Source of the DNA: Euprymna scolopes
Taxonomy: Eukaryota; Mollusca; Cephalopoda; Sepiida; Sepiolidae
Direction: 5' to 3'
DNA length: 23,070 bases
NCBI GenBank assembly: GCA_024364805.1
Contig: CM044528.1
Coordinates: 38,556,560 to 38,579,629 of the forward strand
Positions within the stretch are counted from its first letter, which is position 1. Every line of letters begins with the position of its first letter. The notes beneath the pieces are model-generated. The model searched no databases, was not told the origin of the DNA, and worked only from the letters and a program-made list of their open reading frames with translations. Position numbers and translations under genes: made by a program. Of the stretch, positions 9,271 through 19,471 are shown piece by piece.

Positions 9271-9392
9271 GGTGACCATGATATTACTTATATATTACTT
9301 ATATATTATATATAAGATATATGGTGAGCATGATATTACTTATATATTACTTATATATTATATATAAGATATATGGTGAGCATGATATTACT
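9271..9392. repeat. 52-bp AT-rich tandem repeat, 2.3 copies
   Basis: The units start at 9271, 9323 and 9375 (GGTGACCATG, GGTGAGCATG, GGTGAGCATG) and each continues ATATTACTTATATATTAC. The first two units are nearly identical and the third is cut after 18 bp. Near-identity implies recent duplication. Confidence 0.9.
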
Positions 9393-9485
9393 CAATGTTT
9401 CATTTATTTCCATTTTAACATGCACATATTCCCAATAATTTATACTAATTAGCAGCATGGTTCTTAGCAATATCCATAGACGCTA

Positions 9486-10060
9486 TTGTCATCCAAAATG
9501 GCCATACCAAAGGCAAGAGACTATGTCAGATTTATTAAGAAATCATATCTCCTTCCTTTCCTTTTGACAATGAAATTAAATACTGATTCTCATAATTATT
9601 GCATTTACTACAGACACTTTGGCAATTCAACCGACCAGTGCAACAAACACTGTGCATCCCCAAGAAATCAGAGAAACTAGAAAAAGGAGAGGTGAGCACA
9701 ACACTTTCTCCTCATAAACTACCTGCCGTTCCACATCAAGGATTTCATTTTTCCATATGACTTATCAGTCAGTATTGGAGTTGCATGTAGCATTTGATCA
9801 TTAAGGTTTTTCAAGGAGAAGCTGATGTCTCCATCCCTATCCTAGGTGTCAATTTCTTACAGCATTTTAACAAGAGTAGACATGCATAGACAGAGATTGA
9901 CTCTCATACCAATCCATCATTATTTGGTAGAAAAGCTTCCAAGCAGCTTACTAGTTCTGTATTTTTTGTAGCTTCTACTGATAATCTTTATTATTCTTTT
10001 CCAAATCTAAACAAACTTAAATTTTGTAATAAACAAACCTCCATCATTCTACACTATATT
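9486..10060 (+). mobile_element. Second fossil LTR-retroelement piece (gag tail, protease)
   Basis: A gag C-terminal-like stretch carries CIYYRHFGNSTDQCNKHC (about 9600-9653), which resembles the CxYH...FG...C...C motif at the end of gag in invertebrate Ty3/gypsy elements. Downstream, IPILGVNFLQHF (about 9832-9867) resembles the end of the retropepsin domain, where a P(I/L)LG(A/V)xFL motif is typical. Spacing between the two fits gag followed by protease on one strand. The copy is broken and old, with no LTRs or RT core seen. It could be from the same family as the fossil at 6980-8240 or from a related one. Confidence 0.55.
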
Positions 10061-11100
10061 TTATTGAAACAACGCCTTGAAATGTTGTAATGCCCTGACT
10101 TGCAAGTACAGGTTGCAAGAAAAGAACACAGATTGATAATTAACAACAGCCTGCGAGGTATATAACCGGCTAAAAGAAGAATGGAAAAAAGAAGAGTGTT
10201 AATAATAGAATAAGTCCATGAGTATGGACGAAGGCAAAAAAAGTTAGAAACTCCATGCGATGTTAAATGAATGTTACGTTAGTAAGGAAAAGAAAAGTAT
10301 TCATTTATGAAAAATGCATACTGTACATGAGTGATTAAGTCAGGCTCATGTGGGCATGTGTGTGCATGTATACAAATATGTTAAGTCCATGGTGCTTCCT
10401 GTTGAATCAGGGTTGGACTGCTTGGGGAGGGAGGGTGCACTCCAAGAGATAAGATTGGGGTTGAAAGAAGTTCCATGAAAAGTATCAACTTGCTTTGGAT
10501 CCTTTGCCATAAAAGAAGAAGTAGGGTTAAGGTTAAGCCTTTTTATCAACTTCTATCACGTGCTCAGCTTAACTGAGAGATGGCATCTAATTAAGCAGGC
10601 CAGAAAGGAAGTTGAATGCTTACACCAATCAGCACCGAGCTTCTAAACCAAACACAGATTCATAATCGTAAACTGCGAGCTGTCGCTGCTGCTGTGATCG
10701 TCTGTAATTTTTAAAGCTGCTACATGTATAAATAAAATTGTAGAGGAAGAAAGTTTGTTCTTGTGATAACAAGTTTTTCTTCATACCAAGCTACACCGGA
10801 GAATGGATATCCATGTAATAACCTTTTCCTTATAGACTCATGGTTTATCTTCATTTATCTGACAAAAAGGATTTCTTACAAATCCATTTCATGATAGTTG
10901 GATTTTTTTTTTTTTTTCAATTTATAGGAATTCTTTGGAATTCTATTAATAAATAAGATTAATCCATTCTGAACTCACATACGATAGTATTTATATTTAT
11001 AATACTTAAAAGTGGTATTTTATTGGAAATAAATCAAGTAATTTAAATTTTATGGTAAAAAGAATATATATAATGGGATTACGTATTTGGAATTGAAAAG
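10061..11100. other. Intergenic region upstream of ELOC promoter
   Basis: No gene is recognised. The minus frame at 10346-10549 has no family features. A CCAAT box and a TATA/AATAAA word around 10625-10736 are described separately. A 16-nt T run lies near 10902-10918. Confidence 0.5.
10625..10740 (+). promoter_or_regulatory. CCAAT and TATA-like promoter candidate
   Basis: A canonical-looking CCAAT box (CACCAATCAGC, CCAAT at 10625-10629) is followed about 100 bp later by TATAAATA (10727-10734), which overlaps an AATAAA (10731-10736). The sequence between is richer in GC than its surroundings (CTGCGAGCTGTCGCTGCTGC). It could be an old LTR promoter, with a retroelement fossil just upstream, or a distal host promoter. 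There is no downstream exon to support it. Confidence 0.25.
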
Positions 11101-11105
11101 ATAGA

Positions 11106-11184
11106 ACTTCCGGTATAGTACTTCCGGAAGTAATACCACTTCCGCTACTCCGTATTTCACGGCACATTTTCTCCCTATATAAAA
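11106..11184 (+). promoter_or_regulatory. Probable ELOC core promoter (ETS sites and TATA box)
   Basis: Three ETS/GABP-type sites lie within 40 bp: ACTTCCGG at 11106-11113, the palindromic ACTTCCGGAAGT at 11120-11131, and ACTTCCGC at 11138-11145. A TATA box, TATATAAAA, follows at 11176-11184. ETS clusters near the start site are common in housekeeping promoters of animals. The next donor-type GTAAGT is at 11275 on the same strand and the next plus-strand host exon is ELOC. Assignment to ELOC is inference from position and strand. Confidence 0.6.
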
Positions 11185-11206
11185 GATTTTCGGTGATAGC
11201 AGCCGT

Positions 11207-11274
11207 TGCCAGCACCGAAAATTGAAACAGTGGCGTAAGTGTATTTCACTTCCCCACTCTTTAGGAACTATCAG
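11207..11274 (+). other. ELOC: Proposed non-coding exon 1 of ELOC
   Basis: The start at about 11207 is estimated from the TATA box about 30 bp upstream. The end is set by ATCAG|GTAAGT, a strong consensus donor (GT at 11275-11276). A second donor-like GTAAGT at 11235-11240 would give an even shorter exon. No ATG lies between the estimated start and the donor, as expected for a leader exon. ELOC in other animals also begins with a non-coding exon. The intron to the coding exon would be 6.3 kb. Confidence 0.5.
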
Positions 11275-13069
11275 GTAAGTCGCAGGGCAAAAAGAAGACA
11301 TTGCAGAAACGTTAGATTAAAGAAACCAAAGAGCAACCTCTATTATAAGCCTGCATTATGAGGTGCTATTCTAGCATATCCTAGTTAATTCCGTCACTAT
11401 TGGTCGTATTTTTATTTATTCGTGCACCTGGTTTTTAAATCGCTACAGCGTTTAAACCATTTGTAGATCATATGTCAAATATTGACCAGAAAATGAATAT
11501 ACAGACTTTATATTCAAAGATATATTTAGTGTCAATTTACCCGGTTGTATTTTATTTTTTATTTATTTATTTTTTTTTTTTTTTTTTTTTTTTTGTGAAC
11601 GAACCCGCCATTACTTATTTCTTCAGATTGCTCATTTCTTTCTCTCTTATTTGTTTTGTATTTCTTTCTCTGCGACTAGAATTATTCCAATAGTATTGGC
11701 TCCGTGACTGGAAGTTTCCCTCTTCATAAGCCACTTTAATTTCATTTTTACATAATTGGAAAATCACTTACCCTTTTACAGAAATTATTTAAAATACTTT
11801 TTCGTTAATTTTAACTTCAGTTTTTAATGTTTGTTTTCACTCTCGAATTCTGAAGTGTTTATATTCTTTAAAGTTTAGTCCTCCTTAAAATACCATATGA
11901 ACACAAGGTACAACAATAGGTACTTATATGCAGTACGGGCCGTGTTATTTTAAATTTTTTTTTTGGGGAGGGGGTTCAAGTTCAATTTTCTTTTTAACAA
12001 TCTTATTTGTTAGGTGAAAGTACGGAATAGGGTGTAAATCTAGAATTCCATCCAATTAAAATAAATACAAATCTTTGTATATGAAACGAAAATACAAGAC
12101 TCCCTCCTGTTAAGAATGGCTTTCTAAATATTCGAGTACGGTCCATCTGCAGCTTTTTTCTTTTTTTATGCATGTTTTATGTAGACTTCAACGATCAAGT
12201 TTTGATAGTTTCTAGATTCTGCGAGTCGGTAAATTAATTCGTTAACGGTATTAGTTGTATTTTTCGATTTCTTTGATCACCCAAATGTTAACTTAATGTT
12301 TTAATTGATAGAACGTTTTATTAACCGATCTTATTCTAGACAGAACTCTTGGTATTAACCTATTCTCGTCGCGTTACTAATTTTTATTTCTTCAAATAAA
12401 TTCCTTATTAATCTCACCAAAAATATTTAATTTTTCGTATTACATGTACTAAAAGGTGAGAAAAAAATGCTCTGCCCACGTGCCTAATTTTTTTTATATA
12501 GGGATCATAAAAATGACGTTTGTCTACCGAATAGTTAGTAAATAGACTTGGCTTGTACGGATTAAAATAATTTTGAACATAGAAGATCGCACCAAGACCC
12601 TCTTATCCGTTTCCCTTTTTAAAGGTGATTCTGAATCCACAAAAGCCATAAATTCGAAGCAACCGGAAATGACAATCTGAGTTATCCCCCTTTTCTACCC
12701 CCTTTATTGCTATAGTAATAAAATTGTTGTGATACTTCTGTGTATTTCTTTATGAACGTAACTTTTAAGTTTTATTTATTGAAATAATTCATATGGAATA
12801 AATACCATTGAATCTGACTTCCGTAAGTTAAACAAATTGTTTTAAAATCCCTCAAATTTATAAATGAAATTGAATTTACATGAAAATGCCAGGTTTATAT
12901 AAATTTTCGTAATGAAATTCGCCCCTAGAAGAACGCGAGAAAAATCTTGCGCTTTAAAAGTAGTTTCGTTTTTTATATTACAAAATGAAGAATCAATTTC
13001 ACTAAAAATCCAGTTAGGATTATGCATCTAAAAACACGTTGAGAAATGTACATGTTATGTGAAAGCTGA

Positions 13070-13100
<31 letters not shown>

Positions 13101-13690
13101 TGACCACCGAATTTGAACTGATGTTGTGTTTATCTAATAACAAATCTCTTTAACTCTAAATGTTTATATATATATAAACGAAAACCGCAATTAAACTAAA
13201 CTTTGTTCTTATGACCCAAAAAGTTGCTTAATCTAAAAATTAGCAATTAGTTTGAAACCTGCGAAAGTCTGGTCAAATGGCCTTTATGCTTTGAAATTAT
13301 ATTCAACTTAAAATGTAAATCCCATTTAAAATCTAGTCGCGAAATCCGCATTCTTTAAATCGTTGAATTCCGAATCTTAGGAATTCAGTAGCATTAAATT
13401 GTCTAACTGGTTCCAAAATCCTTATCACTTTTTCATATATTGATCTTTGAGATCAATAATATAAAAAACATTAAACAAAACATTGGGTAAAAGTAATTAT
13501 CAACGACATACTGCATTTTAAAAGAAATACAGTTGTGGAAATTAGTAAAACTATTGTTTACAACTTTTTATAAAACTTATAAATTCTGTAATTATTGAGT
13601 GCAAGTAAAATGGGCCTTATCGGAATCCTGTAGGTCATGATCCAATACTTTTCCTGTAAAATTTATTATGGAACTTAAAATGCTTATATT
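11275..13690 (+). other. Proposed ELOC intron 1, 5' part: nothing coding
   Basis: AT-rich sequence with a 25-nt T tract (11570-11594) and a 28-nt A tract (13073-13100). At 12102-12123 it has CCCTCCTGTTAAGAATGGCT, matching the core of the MITEs at 3143-3344 and 4003-4211. The terminal repeats of that family were not found here. No exon or RNA gene was recognised. Confidence 0.5.
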
Positions 13691-13699
13691 AAAAACTAA

Positions 13700-15013
13700 T
13701 TTTTAATGCTTTTAAAGGCTAACATGCTTGCCAGTCAGTTTGCCTCCAACTCCACGCTGGACCCTGCTAACCACCCCCTTCCTGACTTTCCTTTGCGGAG
13801 AGATGACATGCTAGACGATTTGAAAATCACCCCATCTCGGGTGCACGCTATCATAAATCTTGACACTTCAAAAGCATGTGGACCTGATCTCATCCCGGCT
13901 GTACTATTAAAAAAATGCTCCACCAAAGTAGCTCCAGTTCTCTCAAAACTTTACAACCAATTCCTTAATGAATCTTGCTTTCCAGGCTGCTGGAAAACTG
14001 CTTCTGTGGTACCAGTTTTCAAGAATTCTGGCAAAAGAACTGGCCCAGTAAATTATCGCCCCATTAGCCTCCTCCTACTTTTCGCTGAAGTATTTGAGTC
14101 CATAATTAACTAAGTTCTAGTCCATCACCTTACAGCTGCTAAACTTCTGACTGACCAACAATATGGATTTGGACCTTTATTATTCCTAATATTCATAAAT
14201 GACCTCCCGACAAAATTGCTTCTGAAATGGGTATATACACTGATGACACCACGCTCTATAATAGGAATGACAGGAAAACAAATGAACACATATCTAAGGA
14301 AATGGCAGAAACACTAGAGGATGACTTCCAATCTGTAGTAGAATGGGGACAAAAATGGATGGTCACATTCAATGTTGCCAGGACTGAACTTGTTTCCTTT
14401 AATAATTTCAAGAAACCTTGTCTGCAACCAATGGCAATGGCCAGATTCATTATCTGAAAGTACTTTTAAACTCCTCGGCCTAATGTTAACAGGAAACATA
14501 AGTTGGAACAATTACATTGAAAGCATTGCCAGGACACTGCGAAGAAGGTTGGCTATCTCTCCACCGTGCTAGAAAGCTAATGCCCGAAAGTATCCTGTAC
14601 CTCTATAAGGCCACCTGATCTAAGCTGCAGCCTCTGTCCCACCGAAATGTTGCATCCCTCTGCTTGTTCTATAAAGTATTTTAATGGTGAATGCTCTGAC
14701 GAACTGCAAGCAACTGTGCCCCCACGGCGTAAATACCCTTGACGATCTCGACAAGCAGCTAAATCCCACCCCTACAGTGGAAATCCCTAGATGTAGGAGA
14801 GCTTTTGGCTCCAGTAGTTTCTTCCTGAGAACTGCTAGACTTTGGAGTTCCATTCCGAGTCCCTGCTTCCCCAACTGAATGTAACGTGAACCGACATCTT
14901 GCTCCCCAACTCCCTACATAGTACCACAGTAGCTTATGTTCCTGATAATAGCCCCCGACACCAAGTGGCAATGTGCCTTGTTTTGGAGTGAAAATGTATT
15001 TAAAAAAAAAAAA
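13700..15013 (+). mobile_element. Broken Jockey/CR1-type LINE with poly(A) end
   Basis: A 5'-truncated non-LTR retrotransposon in the same direction as ELOC. It opens in the RT lead-in (ANMLASQFASNSTLDP) and reads on through SKACGPDLIPAVLLKKC, FPGCWKTASVVPVFKNSG and NYRPISL (13706-14110). After a stop it continues LLTDQQYGF directly into GPLLFLIFINDLP (near 14158-14206). The RT segment with motif A and the PQGS motif is therefore missing, an in-frame internal deletion of very roughly 60-100 codons compared with the LINE at 18130-19945. The catalytic YTDD box (GIYTDDTTLY) is at about 14228-14257. Thumb-type sequence follows (QSVVEWGQKWMVTFN, FKLLGLMLTGNISWNNYIES), then the family C-terminus TVEIPRCRRAFGSSSFF and TARLWSSIP, ending CFPN-stop at about 14878. 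A 3' tail ends in A13 at 15000-15013. There are several frameshifts and stops. Confidence 0.88.
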
Positions 15014-15364
15014 ATTGTCATAAATGAATATGTAACAAAACCTGATTAATTTCTCAATTGTATTTTAAAATTTGTTTTAATGTAATGTTGTAATGGTGAT
15101 TACCAAATTTTCAAAATCATGCGTAACAAAATAACACTAAAATTAGTATAGATCCTACACTAATTTCTCTCAATGACTATACATGTGAATAAAAAAAAAA
15201 TGAATTACTTTTTCATTTAAAAGTAGGTATTATAGCAATAGATTCTTTTATAAAAAAAATGAATCCTCTATTACATGAGGATCAAGGCTGAGGTTGTTGA
15301 ATGATTTGAAGTGGTTCAAACAAAAATGACATTAAATTTGAACATTTAAGTCAAGGTGAAAATA
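15014..15364. other. AT-rich intronic DNA, nothing recognised
   Basis: This stretch lies between the LINE poly(A) and the hAT-like element. It contains short A runs and no coding or RNA signal. Confidence 0.5.
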
Positions 15365-15562
15365 CAGGGCTCTATGTACAAATTTATCTTAGTTGACCTG
15401 ACAACTAAATATTGGTTTACTAGCCAAATGCACACGAATTTTAGAATATCTTCGTTCTGAGACAAGTGTGTACATCACAAATGTTTTCTTTCTTTTTCAT
15501 TTATAAATGATTCTAAGTCAACAATTTTGTTGATACTTGAAGGTATAAGCATCCTAATTTCT

Positions 15563-15613
<51 letters not shown>

Positions 15614-15795
15614 AGCCTTTGTAAAGTGTATTTTATTTAAATTTTAATTCAACTTTGTTCGTTTTATTAAAAAATGAAGATATTTTTCACTCGGCTTTGC
15701 AAGATTGTCGGTGAAAGAAATTTTATCTCCAAAAGATAAGCATTTCGTGATTTCTAGTCGCCACTTTGAAAAATCACTCGCAATGCAGAGCCCTG
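15365..15795. mobile_element. hAT-like non-autonomous element (431 bp)
   Basis: It is bounded by CAGGGCTCT (15365-15373) and its inverted form AGAGCCCTG (15787-15795), which fit the CAGGG...CCCTG ends of hAT transposons. Weaker inverted similarity continues inward, for example GAATATCTTCG on the left and AAATATCTTCA on the right when complemented. The 8 bases outside (TGAAAATA and AAATATTA) match at only five positions, so a target duplication is not proven. The interior has no coding frame and contains a 44-nt T tract (15566-15609). The family call rests on the termini. Confidence 0.5.
15566..15609. repeat. (T)44 homopolymer
   Basis: This is an uninterrupted run of 44 T inside the hAT-like element, the longest homopolymer in the window. 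Assembly length here is unreliable. Confidence 0.9.
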
Positions 15796-16320
15796 AAATA
15801 TTAACTCTGAAGCTGGACATGGCAGTTTTAATCTGTTACTGTTAAAGGTAAATTTTATTCCACAATGGTAAAATTGAAGAATCCAACAAGCATAGGTTGC
15901 AGAGATAGAATACCATGGAAAAATGTTGGAAGCAAATGTGATTTTTTTTCAATCTGAAGATACTTAATTCGCATTTTATTTTTGATATGAATTGCTTGGT
16001 AACTGAATGTTGAAACTGAGGAATCATGAATATATCCACGCTTTGCCAAAAAATCCGTCATTTCAACTAAGTGAAAGCAAGTCTTGCAAGGGAGAACTTT
16101 AAAACATCAATGGGGATAAAAATTAAAAAAAAAATAACATTAGTTAACTTCTAGGGATCACATATTTTGCTTAAAAAAACATTTTTCAAATACAATCTCG
16201 CCTGTCATATTATATATTAAGTATAACAATGTTTAGGAATAGTTCTCCACTCTATCAAAGCTTGTTTCCGAGTTTACCCAAATTTATTCAGACTTAAAAA
16301 TTTTCTGAACAAAAACAAAT
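15796..16320. other. Intronic DNA with weak antisense reading
   Basis: Two overlapping minus-strand frames (15842-16061) read sequence such as MTDFLAKRGYIHDSSVSTF. They resemble nothing I recognise and sit downstream of the antisense coding-like tract at 16324-16683. They may belong to the same decayed unit or be chance. Confidence 0.3.
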
Positions 16321-16683
16321 CTAACTGTATGCACTTTTTCTTTGCAAAGTTATCATTAAGGATGCTTGAAGTAAATGTTTCACCTGGTTGACATTAGCCA
16401 TCTCATAGTCCAAGGATCTGAGCCTTGGAATAACCCAAGGAGGCTGCCCGCTTAGTAGGTGCATAATATCAGGGCTGCTGTATCGCCACTTGATGGATAA
16501 ATCTGGGCGATACAGTAATTGTTCAATGGTTTTTCCATGTTGCTTCAAAAACTTTTTTTCCCATCTTTGTTTTGGGACTTGTTCTCTTGCGACCAAAATC
16601 AAGTCTATGCCACTTTTGAAATAGCTTTTTTTTTCTGTTGATTGTGATATGATAATGATCCTGTCCCTATCCAGGATACAAAC
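16321..16683 (-). pseudogene. Unrecognised antisense coding-like tract
   Basis: This is a 120-codon open stretch on the minus strand ending in a stop at 16321-16323. It has a balanced, protein-like composition unlike the F/Y/I-rich chance frames around it. Phrases include RWEKKFLKQHGKTIEQLLYR, DLSIKWRYSSPDIMHLL, GQPPWVIPRLRSLDYEM and NVNQVKHLLQASLMITLQRK. There is no in-frame ATG near its beginning. Further protein-like pieces lie upstream on the same strand in other frames: MAVKMGIYLPHGKKCN with RKWIDEPAPQKEEHGG (about 16734-16838), and MDSSIQGKLLISNERRARRQ with ALIKKLFQTNLGIDL (about 16917-17010). This pattern suggests a decayed processed copy of a host gene, or a transposase relic, inserted antisense in ELOC intron 1. 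Real nested exons are also possible, since a GTGAGT donor-like site occurs at about 16684-16689. I do not recognise the protein. Confidence 0.4.
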
Positions 16684-16916
16684 TCACCTAGCTCTTCTTT
16701 TTTATTGGAGAATGTTAACAGGCTTCTTTTTTAACCACCATGCTCTTCCTTTTGGGGTGCTGGCTCATCAATCCACTTTCTGACTGTAGTATTGCATTTC
16801 TTACCATGGGGAAGATAAATACCCATCTTTACAGCCATTGAATCCTTTTCTCAGTTTTCTATGGAATTAAAACTGAAATGCATAGTATTAATGTCCACAG
16901 TTCTTACAAATCTATC

Positions 16917-17010
16917 CCGAGATTTGTTTGAAATAATTTCTTTATTAATGCTTGACGCCTTGCTCTTCTCTCATTTGAAATGAGTAGCTTTCCTTGAATA
17001 CTACTATCCA
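16917..17010 (-). pseudogene. Upstream piece of the antisense coding-like tract
   Basis: This piece reads MDSSIQGKLLISNERRARRQ then ALIKKLFQTNLGIDL before a stop. The basic, helix-like composition looks protein-derived. It shares strand and order with the tract at 16321-16683 and is in a different frame, so it is either a separate exon or part of one frameshifted copy. Not recognised. Confidence 0.3.
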
Positions 17011-17013
17011 TAC

Positions 17014-17557
17014 TAAGATGGAGCATGGCTGCCACATCTGGGGAGCATTCTTATCTAAACAGTTCAAAATCTAATCTGAGATTTTGTATAATGTCTTGTA
17101 ATAGAAGAAACCACTTGTACAACTGAAGCATGTGTCATGTTAGGTACAGAAATCTGAAAGTGACTGTAGCTGAATTCTTTTCTTGTGGCAGCAATTTGTA
17201 TACGAGGGGGGAAATAACTGCTTTCAGATGGCTGAACATGGTTAAATGTTTAACAGCTGAGGGGAAAAACATTGAAGTTGTAATTTGTTGGTGTAAATTA
17301 CAGTGGCTAAGTGATTTTCAGGATTTAGTTCCTTACAGCCTATTTCTCACACAGGACATTTCTAATCTATTTCTATGGAAAATGCTCGACTGAGCTCCAA
17401 TCTCTGGTTTCATTTTTAAAGGTAGTCCAACATTGTCATTATATAAAACATGTTAAAGTATGAGATTTGTTCATTGTGAATTCATCTATTTCATTTAAGT
17501 AAAAAAAATTTTATTGCAGTTTGAAAACCTTTCCATATTAATGTTTATTTCTTTTAG
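17014..17557. other. 3' part of proposed ELOC intron 1
   Basis: No gene is recognised. The 87-codon plus frame at 17130-17393 shows no domain pattern. The stretch ends in a pyrimidine-rich acceptor, TTTATTTCTTTTAG (AG at 17556-17557), with a second AG six bases on (17562-17563). Confidence 0.5.
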
Positions 17558-17598
17558 TTTCAGGCCGGATTCTTTTTTTCCCCACCCCCAACACACTA

Positions 17599-17770
17599 AT
17601 GAAAATGTCTGATCCTAAGGATGAAAAGGAAGAAGAGAAGACCTATGGCAGCTGTGAAGGCCCTAATGCCATGTATGTGAAACTGGTTTCCTCTGATGGA
17701 CACGAGTTCATCGTAAAGAGGGACCATGCTCTCACATCAGGAACCATCAAAGCTATGCTGAGTGGGCCTG
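17599..17770 (+). CDS. ELOC: Elongin C, coding exon 1
   Basis: This exon encodes residues 1-57 and one base of codon 58: a short charged N-terminus ([13 protein letters not shown]), then [20 protein letters not shown] and [20 protein letters not shown] up to LSGP. This is the start of the Skp1/BTB-POZ fold of Elongin C and differs from the vertebrate protein at only a few positions. Elongin C pairs with Elongin B as an adaptor in VHL- and SOCS-box cullin-RING ubiquitin ligases, and with Elongin A in transcription elongation, mainly in the nucleus and cytoplasm. Two in-frame ATGs lie at 17599 and 17605. The second has A at -3 and gives a 118-residue protein; the first, with a poorer context, gives 120. 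The exon begins after an acceptor at 17557 or 17563 with a short 5' UTR rich in T and C. The donor is CCTG|GTAAGT (17771), phase 1. Confidence 0.97.
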
Positions 17771-18129
17771 GTAAGTACCCATCTTTTGATAGGTAGGGGT
17801 ATCTTGACTTTTTGACAGTCACGTTTTGGTTTGGCATGCACATCACGGAACTTAACAAACTTAGGTCTCCTGAACCCTTATAAATACTTTGCAATTTCTA
17901 TTTGTATATAAAAGGCACTTTATGAGTTTGTTACATATGAACTCTGAAAACGGCTGGCCTGATTTTTTTTTACACACAACTTATCACGGCCAAGAGGCTA
18001 AGGGTTAAATAGTATATGGTAATCAATGGGACAATATTGTATTAATCGTTAGTGGAAATTTAGTAAATTGAATTACTTAAGGGGGACGGCTCAAGAACTT
18101 ACTCGCGTTGGACTTTAAGATGACTATTA
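17771..18129. other. ELOC intron after coding exon 1, 5' end
   Basis: Non-coding intron sequence between the donor and the antisense LINE. The minus frame at 17643-17894 is the shadow of the exon. Nothing else was recognised. Confidence 0.6.
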
Positions 18130-19435
18130 TCAGTTGAAAACTGAGTTCCACAAGTGTGCAGGTCTAAGAAAGCTTTGTTCATGGAATCTACGTTTAGGTG
18201 AATGAAGGGGGGGGGGGTTGATGTTAGTTTCAACTAGACGAGTGTTTTTTGTAAAAGTTTGGCCAGGGGAGACCTTAGATTGGAGCTCAGACAAGCACTT
18301 ACCATGAAAAGCAGAGAGTGCTTGCAACGTCTCTTCTGTGGGAAAAGGTAGGAAAGAGAAAAGGGCATCCCCCACATGGCTACAAAATCTATTTTAAACT
18401 CTGTCAAGGCAGGATAAGCGGTTTCTAGCAGCTCTTGCCCCGATATGGCAACATTACTCCATCCTTGGTTGTACTTGATGTATAGAGGTAGAGAATTACA
18501 TCAGCAGTAGGATATCTACTGGAGCAGTAGAATGATCCCACCATTTTTCCGGCAGCCTCAACAATAGATTTGATGTACATGTTCCATTTTGGATCCGGAG
18601 TAAAGAGCACTCAGAAGTTTGTCAAAATATGGAGCCTCAAAGACGAGAGCCATTCATTTCAATTATTGCCAGATGAGGATCAGGGCATTGATGATATAAA
18701 GATAGCTTGGTTTTTAGATACATTAAAATTAACCAGCCACCTCTTTCCCCATTGCCTCACATGCTAAAGATCAGGAGAGAGAATCAGAACTTGGTTGTTT
18801 ATAGCCTTTGAAGTGTTGCCTTAGATGGTAGTGTCGTCAGCATAAATGTCTATGAATGATCTTGGGATGTGATTGTAGATCAGGAAGAGTTTGACCCAGG
18901 ATTGACCTAAGGGATTCCAACCTAAATACTGAGCTTCTGATATCTGCCCATCAACCATTTTATGAACTGATCAGGAATGATTTTAATAATTGAAAAAACA
19001 TTTCCAGCTATACCATAGCTGGAGATTTTGTGGAGTAGAACTTGATGCCATACCTGATCAAAGGCCTTCGCTATGTTAAGAGCAATTTTCTTAGAAAGGA
19101 AGCCTCTGTAAAGATTCACTAATCCTATGAGATATAACTGTAAGCACATCTGCTGTAGATCTAGCAGAACATAAACCATATTGTGTGTCACTAAGGTTAT
19201 TTTTGTTGAGGTGGTTAACTGCTTCTCTATTTAACAGATTCTAGCAACTTGAGTCTCAGACTTATTGGTCTGTACTGAGGGAGACCGATCACCTGAATTG
19301 AAATTGTCCAGGGTGTTTGGAAGCAATTCTCATTAAGACCATGCTTAAACACCTATACAAGTATGGGAGGTAGTTCTGGTTTAAGCCTTTTCAGCACTAT
19401 AACTGAAATGCCATCGGTGCCAATTACTTTACTGG

Positions 19436-19471
<36 letters not shown>

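Noticed and set aside
17130-17393. 87-codon plus-strand frame as a gene
   Set aside because: Irregular composition, no domain pattern, and it lies within the proposed ELOC intron without splice support.
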